Shown here: piece after piece, positions 34,515-46,500 of the stretch
Numbering within the stretch: the stretch's first letter is position 1
Layout of the letters: every line of letters begins with the position of its first letter
From: Limnoperna fortunei
Lineage: Eukaryota > Mollusca > Bivalvia > Mytilida > Modiolidae
DNA length: 64,000 bases
Direction: 5' to 3'
NCBI GenBank assembly: GCA_944474755.1
Contig: OX104120.1
Span: 21,935,242 to 21,999,241 of the forward strand
The notes under the pieces: model-generated
Seen by the model: the letters and a program-made list of their open reading frames with translations, nothing else
Database searches by the model: none
What the model was told of the DNA's origin: nothing
Program-made: the position numbers and the translations under genes

Positions 34515-37500
34515 GTATTTATAATATTGTATGTTCGTTAAGTATTATAAAATATGTTACTCTGTAGTAGCCTTTGGCATTGTCTATGTCAACTTTTATT
34601 GTCTGACCTTTTCTCTGTTATTATACAATAACAAGAGTTTTAGTTTTTATTTAAACAGTTTCCCATAATAGTAGATGACAAATGGACATTGGCCTATAAT
34701 TCCTGTTGGAAAATTTATTTCCATGGATAAGTTAGAATAGTTGGCATGAATATCTTCATACAGCATATATTTATGATAACCAATATAGGTATTTATTAAA
34801 TAAAAATATATAGATGGATACACATCCCTGGGGTCAGGCTACATAGCCCTCTTTAATGGTGCTCCCTTGCTTTATGCCACTCATTTTAGATGTTAACTTT
34901 TCGACGAAGTACATAATTTTCATATACAGTATATTTCTCTCCTGTTATACAGACATGATTACCATAATTAATCCTGTTCCAAAAGGTGACAGTATAACGA
35001 GGGAGAATTGTATATTATAAACTCAATATTAAGCGAATGTCATAGAATTTTTCATATTTAGGACATATTTTCAAAGATTCATTTGTGTTTGTTTTAGATA
35101 GATCTGAATTTCCCTTTTAATATTTGATGCTTCCCTTATGTCAGATTTGTCACTCTGGAAGATGTTTTTTATTGATTTTTCCCTATTTTAGTCTTTAATG
35201 ATGTTCTTTTTTTTTAACAGATGTTGTCAGTGGTATTTTCATTTATCATCCAGTCTTTAAAAGTCTCCTTCAATTAAAAATTGAAAAAAAATTGTATCTG
35301 TATTCCTTGTTATTGAGATGTGTTCTAATAACGATTTCTATCTTTAGTTATTTTTCTTTTTTAGCCATTAAAGGATTTGCAGAAATTGTGATCAATAAAC
35401 CAAATAAATATGTCTGTGTATAGAATCACATCATTGTACATTTTATATTTCAATTTTTCTAAGCGTTTGTGAACTTACTTTATTATATATAGCATTGGGA
35501 ATTTTTTGAGTCCGTTTTCTTTTTGTTTAATACAGTCAAATCTGATTTATGCAGTGACTTTAATTTTTATTATCGTTTCATGTCAACTAAAATTGTGATC
35601 ATCTGATTTGACTGGTTCTAGTACCAAACATCATTTTATGACATTTAAGTGCAGTATAGATAAGATATGTAAGTGTGTTGTAGGTTCTATTATATGTCTA
35701 TAGTTATTATAGATCTGATTGCTGTTGATTAATTTAAAACACTTACACATTTTAATGAAAACGATATACTCTCATATAATACCAATGTCTGCTGACACAA
35801 GGTAAAGACTGTTTTAGAGTGGGATGGGGTAAGGGTGGGTGGAATCGTGGAATGCCTTATTAAAAAATTATACTGTTTAACCCTAGCCTTGTCCATTTGT
35901 CTGTTCGTCTGTGTGTCCGTAACAAAAATTTCTGTCACAGTTTTCTATGCAACTATAGGATGAAGAAGTCTGATATTTTGCATATTGCTTTATCTTGTAG
36001 TACCATATGTTTTTTGCGATTTTATGCTCCTTGGTCATCTACTTCCTGTTTACCGACTTAGTTATGAAAGCCAGGGTATCAACTAATCAACTACACACTT
36101 GTTATCTGTATGTTATGTATACTATTTGAGGGTACCAGTTCAATATTAAAACATTACCTGACATTGGTCATGTAAATCTACATAGTTTTATCCAGTAATG
36201 CTGCTTTTTCCTTCTATAAATTTTGTTTATGCCCCCGCAACGGACATGTCATGGGGCATTAAGTTGTACTCATGTCCGTCCGTCTGTCCGTACGTACGTC
36301 CGAAGGAATTACCGTCAAGCTTTTCTCAGAAACATGAGAACAATTTGAAATTTGGCAGGGTGGTTCAGTATCACCAGTTGTACGTCCTAAGCGACTTTCA
36401 GACCTGTCGGACAACTACTTCCTATTTGGGACTTCATTTAGCGGGGGCATCTGTGTCCCATGGACACATTCTTCGATTTTTAAAATATGTACAGGTAAAG
36501 AATAACTTAAAGAAAACTGATGTTAAAACTTAATCTGTGGATATTTTTGGTGAAATAAGCATATTTCAGGTATTTTTAGGAAAGTATGGAAATGACGCAC
36601 ATAAACAATGATATTGTATGATATTTACACTTAATGAGCTGACTATATACCTGTGTCAAACAGTCACAAAGCATTCTTCTTGGTTCTGCAGACAACAATT
36701 CCAAATGCTCTAGCTGGAAAGTGGTCAACATTTTCATGTTTGTTTGTTTGTTTGATGGTGTTTAACGCCACTTTCAGCAATTTTTCAGCTATATCATGGC
36801 GTCCAGTTTTTATTGGGGGAGGAAGCTGGAGTACCCAGAGAAAGAACATTTTCATGACTTTAATGCAATATAATTTGTATTACACTTGTTTGTTTTTGTT
36901 TTTCAGAAAATAATAACCAGAAAGGTGAGATGAGTGCCAATGTTAAACAAGAACAAGGTATAACTGTCTTATTTTTAGCATGGTACTTTTTGTTTGTTTG
37001 TTTCTTTGATATTTATTGCCACTTCAGCAATTTTTCAACAATATTTTGCATCCAGTTGTTATTAGGGAAGAAGCTGGTATATGTGATTAGAACTCTTTAC
37101 GTTTGATAGTCTGGCATTGCCTGTTGACTCGACAAGCACTGCCAGACTACAGAGTTCTAATAAGCATATCACTGCCAGTGTATATTGGATTGGGTCTGTA
37201 GTGGATTTGGTCTGTTGCTTTAGTGGTTATTACATATTTGTCAGATTTACCTTGATCTCCCTGTCACTTAAAACTGATGGTGTTTTTATGAATATTGGAA
37301 CAAATAGATATTACAAAAATCTGTTACTAATTATCAAATTGACAATGTTGGACACAGTTCTGTAAATAATTTTGTTGTTTATTTACCTAAAAATTCACAC
37401 AAGTGAAACATACTTAATGCATAGAGCTATGTGATAACAATCTTTTTAGTACTCTAGTTGCAGTATATTGTGCACTTCTTTGATGCTTCCAACCAATACC

Positions 37501-40500
37501 AAAAAGTCTGAAGGCTTTCTCATAAATGCTCATATAAGAATTTCTAACATAAATTTAATAAGTGGAAGTTTTTTTAGTCTGTCTGTGACCAAAAGTAGGT
37601 GATTTACTACCTTAACCAATGGGCCACCGAGTTCCCACGAAACATGAGAACAGAAGACCATTACAAATAAAATATTGTTTACCGGTACTATAAATTTATT
37701 AAAAAAAAAACACTAAAAACAGATAAATTGGTATTAAAATTTTCTGTATAAATATGGTTTATTAAGTACATACTTGATGGTTTTTACTTGTTAGGTATTG
37801 ACAACAATACAGCATCGAAGTCCAACGATAATGTTCTGACACCACAAAATGTTGGCATGCCACCAACTTCACAACAACCAGTTGTGTCGTCACCACAAGG
37901 AATATCAGTGTCGTCTACAAGTAAAACTGTCATGTCGAACACTACATCAATGTCCCAATCTATCGCCAGTGATTCTCAATTTTTACAACAACAAAGTCAA
38001 ATCTTTGTGTTTTCAACAAGGATGGCTAATGATGCTGCGGAAATGGTGATGGCTGGAAAATATAAAAATATATTAAATTTTCACATGGATCAATCGGAGA
38101 CACAAAAATTTTTACAGGTAATAAAAGTTGGTACAAGTTGGTTGCTGTATATACATAACCCATACAGTTAACAAGATTAACAGTAAAATCAGTTGCACAG
38201 ATTGAATATTGAAAATGTGATCACAAGTGATGCAGAACACATCAGATTAAATGTGTTTCAGTGCAGATGATCATATTTTCAACATTCATGATGGTTGATT
38301 TATTATCCTCTTTATTACATTGACAAATATTTAATGTGTCATAAAAAGATAGAACTGGTTTAAATGTTCTTTTCTCTAATTTTATCGTTATATTCAAACC
38401 ACTGACCAGTGTGGAAAAAATGGTTCTTGTCACTAATGAAAATGCGGTTCTCAGAAATTGATTGGTTTAAAATAATAACGTCATAATAAGAATAAATGAC
38501 ATCATAATCAAAACGCATTCCAGTTTCTGCGTATTCAAGTCACAAACGTAAAATTGGTTTGGGAGAATTTGTAATTCATTTCGCAAATTGACTACTTTTT
38601 AAAATTAGAGAAACAGAATGTTACGTAAGTACTCTTCAATTATTGGATTTCTCCAATCTTGATAGTTAAATTGTAGAAATGTAAGTCTTCTCGGACTTAA
38701 AATTCCATAATTTAACTATCTCGATTGAAGAAATCTGATGATCCACTTGTATCAATGTAAGATCCTATATGTACATCTGTGTTTGCTAGCCACGTCGTTA
38801 AGGAATACTTGTTGACCTTACTTCCAGGGAGGGAAAAAACTAAAACATTTGTACTACCAGAATGTATTTTATTGGGAAATACCTGTTTTTCATCACTGTC
38901 GATGTGATAATATATACATACATTCTACTTTTTTCTTTTCTGAATAAGTCTGTCCATATAATATTGATGCCATGATGAACCTATTATGTTAATAGTGCAT
39001 CATTTAGTGAGAATTTTAATTGTTTATAAAATCCCTAGATGTGAGATGATATTTTCCGTATATAATTATTGTGAACTAAATAATTGCTTCAAATTTACTC
39101 ATATACAATTTTAAATTTCTGCTTAGTAAACCTTTAAATAAAAGTTTTTTGGACTTTTAGATTTTTAATAAGTAGGTTTATTGGTAAAAATATGATATCA
39201 TCTGCTAGGCAATATTGGCTAACATTATATATAAAAATGTGACATTTGCTTTGACTATTAGCTGTATGTGGATGATGAAAATAGACTTAAGAGAAGGCAA
39301 AAATCAGTACTTTTTTAAGGAAATAGTGAAAATAAATCAATGTGCATCATTAGATTAAATTTTACCAGGATGTTTCATTACTTAAAATAATATAATGCAT
39401 GTACTTTAGGTTAATTTCTTTGTGACATGTCATATATATCCAACTGTATCATTCTGCACATGTTGCCTAAGTATTATGAAATCCATCTGACAAATGCTGT
39501 ATATTATGTATTTCAGTATAGATATATCACAAGCTATTTGTTAATACATAACAGGATAAAGATACTTCAAACAAATTCAATTCTTGACTTTGTAGTAATA
39601 GGGGGATTACAGAAATCATAACACTACTTTTTTCTCATTTTGTAAATGTGAGATGGAAGTCCCTTCCCTCAGGTTTGTTTTTAATGTTTTTTAGTTATTT
39701 TATATAAATGATTTTTCCTTCTATTTTTAAGATCACGTGACAAAATATCCCAAGCAAACTGTTTATATCACTTTTCATCTATCGTGCTGTAAGCTTTTTA
39801 TATTTTAATCTTAGCTGAAACCTCCCAATTTCAAGCAAACTTGGTATAGAATATTCTTGCCAAAATGTTATCTGAAAGCCCTGGCCTCCAACCAGGATGG
39901 CTGACAATAGTCAAAATAGAAAATATGTTAATGTGCTGATTCAGCTAAACTTTTAGTTGTAGTCTGATGAAAAGGACTACATGTATTCTGTGTTGTAGTC
40001 TGATGAAGAAGGGTATGCATGAAAAATTGCATGAAAAATTGATACTTTTGCTGATCCTGCTTATTTAAAAAAAATAAAACTAATGACAGAGCTTTTTCTT
40101 GGAACCAATTTGTCAATTTGAACAAACTTGATAGATCTATTAACATATCTGTTATCATATAATCCCAAACCTCTAACCAAGATGGCCACCATTACTAAAA
40201 ATAGAAAATTCTTCAGTTCGCTAATTGTGCTTCATTTCATGAGGCAAACACAGGTCATATCAGAACTTAAAGACTTTTAAAAGATTTCACTTAAATAAAT
40301 TTGTGTATGTTGAACCATTCTTTTGTTTAAACTTGTGCACAGTTTCCTTTATAACAATATTTTACATCCAGTCCATCATATCATAATGAACATTTTGCAT
40401 ATTTTAGTATTTTTTGGCCCCTTGAACCAAGAACTGGTACTTTTATCAATGTTCAAACTTTTAAAGGGTACCATGTATGAATAATATCCATGACAATCAA

Positions 40501-43500
40501 CTTAACAGGAAATAACATTTAATATATGATGTGTTTCATACTTTAATTTATTGAGGTGTATAAATCTATTATTCATTGTTTAATTTGTTATGATTGGAAC
40601 AGCTTGTCCCCAATCAATGGTCATATACAGTAACAGACAATGTTCTGTTTATTGACAAAAATGTTTTTGTAAAAGCATTCTTTTAACAACACTTAGATAC
40701 AGAAAATTAATTGGTTCTTTTTTAATTTTATGTAGTCTGGGTCCATTATAAGCATGAATGTTGTTTCATTTTTTTAATGCTAATTGTGTTGAAAAAAAAA
40801 TATGTAATTCTTATTGATTATAATGTATATACATGTACTGTATGTTTCTGTAATGGTTTGTGTATGTTTCTTATATTGGTAGAACAGTTCAATTCAATTT
40901 TGATATGTTCTGGACAAAATCTGAGACTACACATGTATATAATTCTCCTTTCTTAAATTTAAACAGATTGTTTCTTGAAAAAAATGTATTTTATTATGTT
41001 TTATCACTCTGAAAATAGGTGTAGAAAAAATTTGTCAAGGTAGAGAAAAATGGTTGCAACAAAAACAAGCATTAGGACCTTTTTTAAATAATTGTTACAA
41101 CATGTGGTTTTTTTGTCTGGCCTTTTCGTCGCTGGAGGCGAGACATATGTATGGGAATCCGGCGGCGGCGGCGTAAACACTTGACATCTTGCTTCATATA
41201 TTTGTAAGCCCAAGCCCTAGGTCCATCAAATTTGGTCCATAGGTAGCTTATGATGAGTACATGCCAGTCAGTCACCTGTCACCTGACCTTGACCTCAATT
41301 TCACGGTCCAGCGACTACGTTAAAGTTTTTGGGTTACGACAGTTCCTCTGTAACTACGCATGGTAGGATGACAATATTTGGTGCATAGGTTGCTGATGAC
41401 TAGTACATGACTGTCTGGTAGGTGTCACCTGACCTTCACCTCAATTTCAGGGTCCAGCGACTACGTTAAAGTTTTTGGGTTACGACAGTTCCTCTGTAAC
41501 TACGCATGGTAGGATGACAATATTTGGTGTATAGGTTGCTGATGACTAGTACATGACTGTCTGGTAGGTGTCACCTGACCTTGACCTCAATTTCACGGTC
41601 CAGCGACTACGTTAAAGTTTTTGGGTTACGACAGTTCCTCTGTAACTACGCATGGTAGGAAGACAATATTTGGTGTATAGGTTGCTGATGACTAGTACAT
41701 GACTGTCTGGTAGGTGTCACCTGACCTTGACCTCAATTTCACGGTCCAGCGACTACGTTAGTTTTTGGGTTACGACAGTTCCTCTGTAACTACGCATGGT
41801 AGGATGACAATATTTGGTGCATAGGTTGCTGATGACTAGTACATGACTGTCTGGTAGGTGTCACCTGACCTTGACCTCAATTTCACGGTACAGTGGCTAC
41901 GTTAAAGTTTTTGGGTTACGGCAGTTATTCTGTTACCACGCATGGTAGGATGACAATATTTAGTATATAGGTTGCTGATGACTAGTACATGACTGTCTGG
42001 TAGGTTCCACCTGACCTTGACCTCAATTTCACGGTCCAGCGACTACGTTAAAGGTTTTGGGTTACGGCTGTTCCCCTGTAACTATGCATGGTATGGTGAC
42101 AATATTTGGTGTATAGGTTGCTGATGACTAGTACATGACTGTCTGGTAGGTGTCACCTGACCTTGACCTCAATTTCACGGTACAGTGACTACGTTAAAGT
42201 TTTTGGGTTACGGCAGTTATTCTGTTACCACGCATGGTAGGATGACAATATTTAGTATATAGGTTGCTGATGACTAGTACATGACTGTCTGGTAGGTTCC
42301 ACCTGACCTTGACCTCAATTTCACGGTCCAGCGACTACGTTAAAGGTTTTGGGTTACGGCTGTTCCCCTGTAACTATGCATGGTATGGTGACAATATTTC
42401 GTATACAGGCCGCTGCTGATATTTAATGCTATTTACGTAATGCGGAATGCAGGCGAGACGTTTTTCTGTGTCCACACTTGTTTCAGTTCTGTATTACACG
42501 GTCTTGTACAATTGCATATCTGCATATCTTATACTATTTTCCCAAAGGGATATATTGTTATATTGGTCTTTCAAAAGGACTATGTTTTGATTTACCATCT
42601 GTATATCCGAAAACTGGTTCCACAAAAATGCCTTTCGTTACTAAAGTACAGCAGAAAAAACTGCATGTGGCAGTTTCGGAAAAAATATTTCTGAATTTGA
42701 TGGTGCATACAATTCAATTTAACATCGAGCATAATTAAGAAATTGTACTGGAATGTCTTTAAACACCCCCTCCCCTAAAAACAGCCCTAATTGAATTCAT
42801 TTTTGACATGTACAAAACACTGCATATAATATATTTATTAAGAGTAGTAATAAAGGTCATGTACGCCACAAGGTTAAAAGGTAAAATCGAAACGACAAAT
42901 AAAAATTAAAAATTAAAATAAAAAATCAACAATAAAGATGGGCCCGAGATTTCGGTCCAAAGACCTTCTTCAGGGCGAGATAGAGGGGGACAAAGAAAAA
43001 CACAACTGTATAGGACAAGGAAAGAGAGTAAACCTTATTATTATTATTATTAATATATTTATTACCAGATTAAATGTACATCTCTGAAAACTTGATATTT
43101 GTGATACAATAGCAGCATTATACATTGTACTATTCAGTAGATAGATGAAGTTTTTAGTGAACATATTTTATCAATTATATATTTTTCTTTTTTTCCAGAA
43201 AAACAACATGAAAATTCAACCTTTTCAAAATAGACCATCAATGTCACAAGGCATGATGGGTATGCGACCTGGAATGATGAAAAACTTTCGTCCTGGAATG
43301 CCAGGTTTTCAACAAAACCCACGTGTTGCTGAATGGGTACAAGAACAAGACTCACATCTACATGAACAGTCATTCAATATGGGTGGTGGTATGAACCCAC
43401 GAATGCCAAACAATAATATGAGAATGATGAATCCATGGCCTTCAGGTGGACCCCAATCAAATCCACAAGGATTTCCAGGAAATTCAAATTATCCTATGTT

Positions 43501-46500
43501 TCCAGATTCATTTGAACAAGAAATGATGTTTCATGCTCAAAACCCAAATCTGTCACACCATAAAGTTCCAGATGAAAACCTAACCCCTGAACAGTTAAAG
43601 AAACGTGAGGAATCATTGACTAATTTGCGTAAAATACAACAAATGTTATTTCCAGAACAAAGAGGTGGGCATCAGGGCTTTGGGCCAATGCCAGGGCAAG
43701 GACCTGGTCCAGGCCCAGGTGGTATGATGCCTAATGACATGATGATGCAACAAAACATGATGTCTCCTGATGGGATGATGGGTAATCCTCAAGGAATGAT
43801 GTCGCATGAAGCTATGATGTCACAAGGTGGGCATATGCATGGAGGTCCACCAAATATGATGATGTCACACATGAGGGGTCCAGGACCACAAAATATGGGT
43901 CCAGGCCCACAAAATATGCAGAACATGACACCAGCTCAACGTGAATGGTTGCGCTTGCAACAGGAGTATTATATTGATAAGCGAAGGCATCAACAACAAC
44001 AAATTGCTCAACGAATGGGACACCCTAATATGGAAGTGGGAGGTAATCAGCAGTGGCAACCCCCACCACCTTCATACTCTTCTACAATTTCTCAAAAACG
44101 TCAAGGTTCTGTCGGAAGTTTATCTACCTCTCCAAACAATAATGGACCTATTGGATCCCCTATTCCTGGATTTGATCCGAATGATCCATTAGGTGGTGTA
44201 TTTCCACCATCAAGGCAACAAAAATCACCATTTGCAGGAATGAATCATCCAGATATGATGAATATGGGTGGACCACCTGGAAATTTTGAACAAACTTTTG
44301 GACCTCCAGGTGGTTCAATGCACCCTGGTATGGGTCCGATGATGAACAGGAAAAACTCTCAGGTGACAATACAAAGGGCAGGGAACCCTGAACAATTTAT
44401 ACCAGATCTAGCAATTAGTACGTCACCGTTGTCAGGATCATCAAGTAAACCCCCACCCAGCTATGCACAATCACAAAAACGAAAACGAAATGACTTAGAA
44501 GAGGAATTGTATAAAAATTTACAACCAACACCATCTCCTCAGCAGATAAATTATAATTTAAATCAGTTTGAAGGACAGGAATTGACAATTACCAAACAAT
44601 TAAATGCAGCATATCGAGAACCCATCCCTCCTAGTGACCAGTCCCAAAATCATTCATCACAAAATCAGGTTCCTCATTCTCCGATGCATGGTCCGGGATC
44701 AAATCGAGGGCCAATGTCAAATTCAAGTCAGACTTCTAGTGTTGGACCTATGTCAAGTCCTGGCCCACTTACGGGTCCAAACGCTACATTTGGTGCTTCT
44801 ATGAGGTTATCACATTTTGAACCATTGTCAAATCCCAGCATGTCATCGAGTGTTGGGCCACATATATCATCAGGCAATGGACCACATATATCATCGGCCA
44901 AATCATCATCTATGTCTAACATTACATCTGCAAGTTTAGCTAATTTAGCGAAAGGTGTAGAACACTTGTCAAATCAAATGCAACAAAACATGATGCAAGG
45001 AGGACCGTTTCATAGCATTCAGATGCAGGGACAACAAGGTGGTGCACCAAACAATCAGCAAAATAGTGCTTCTGTGACTAGTGGTGAAACCAGCTCTCAG
45101 AATCAGAGCGCTCCGAGTGTAAATAATACCTTTGTGAATGCAACAATGTCAATTCAACAAGTGAACATTCAGAGTGTAAATAATTCACATGGACCTGGGT
45201 ATAATCCCTCAATGTCAGTTCAACAAATGAACATGGAACAACAGCAACAAATGTCTTCAATGAATAGTAGTGGTGTGCATTGTATGCCTGGTGCAGGGCC
45301 ACAAAGTATGTCCAGTGCAGGGCCTCAGGGCATGCCAATGTCTTCATCAATGTCAACTGGGCCAGCATCATCATCAGGGATCATGTCACATCAAACACCA
45401 AATGCAATGTGTCACCCAGGAATGAGAAATACACCATCACAAATGGGCCCAGCTCATCCTGGCTCAAATGGACCTACAAACATGATGCCTCAGTCAGGAA
45501 GAATGAGTCCAAATTTTCCACCAAGCTCAATGGGAAATGCTAATGTTCAGATTCAAGCAAAAGCCCCAAATACAATTCAGTATTTGCCGGCACATCCACC
45601 AGCAAATCAGCCTGGACCACAAGCTACAAATAAACGGCCCGATATAGAATTCATGCAGCGTTTTGCTTCTCCAATGGGAAATATAGAAAATAAAGTGCCA
45701 ACATCAAAAATGCAATATTTTCCGCAGGGGAATCAGCCTGGTCATGGAATGGAGAATTTTGGGCCAGGAATGCCACCTGGTGGTAGATGTTCTCCATTTT
45801 CTGGTCCAATGGGACCAATGAATCAAGGCATGGGTAGTCATTTAATGCAACGAGGTGGAAGTATGCAACAGGACATGCATTCTAATATGTCTGGAGGCGT
45901 TTCTATGAATATGATGGGTCCAGATATGCATAATCCTGATGCTATGATGATGTCTAATCCAATGGCCTCGATGCAAGGAAACATGGCACCTGGTGGAATG
46001 ATGCCAGATCAAATGATGGCTAGGAGTTATGGACAAATGAGTGCTCAGGGGTCAATGATGAATAGTAATAGTGGGGGGATGATGAGAATGGATGGAATGT
46101 CGAGTATGGCTATGTCTCATCCGAATTCTCCTCCATTCCCTGTAAACAGGGAAAGTATGATGGGAATGATGCAAAGTGGTCCTATGCCTGGACGAAATTT
46201 TGGACCTGGCATGGAAGGAATGCCTGGTCAGGGACATGGACCTCATATGAATCCTATGGGAAATTATGGACCTTCATTGTCCAGGCAAGGTGGCATGAGA
46301 ATGCCAGGACCTGGAAACCCTAATATGCCAAATATGCTACCAAATGGGCCTGGCCCAAATCCAGGATACAGTGCACAATATGAACAATTTCAACAGCAAC
46401 TATATTCTTCAGGACGTTCCCGACAAATGTCTCCAATGGGAGGTGCAATGATGTCAGGACCAGGCCAGCCTCAGTATATGAACATGATGCCAAATATGCC

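Noticed and set aside
24688..36473. A peptide containing LKFGRVVQYHKLYVL appears in open frames at 24.7, 31.5 and 36.2 kb, as if a conserved protein family
   Set aside because: The DNA itself is a repeated core unit of the family B element. Flanking non-coding parts are just as conserved, frames are short and broken, and no start or domain is shared.
43145..43198. 54 bp of open frame upstream of the BCL9 last exon
   Set aside because: It is the T-rich end of the intron. The acceptor at 43198 joins in phase 0 to the HD1 exon.
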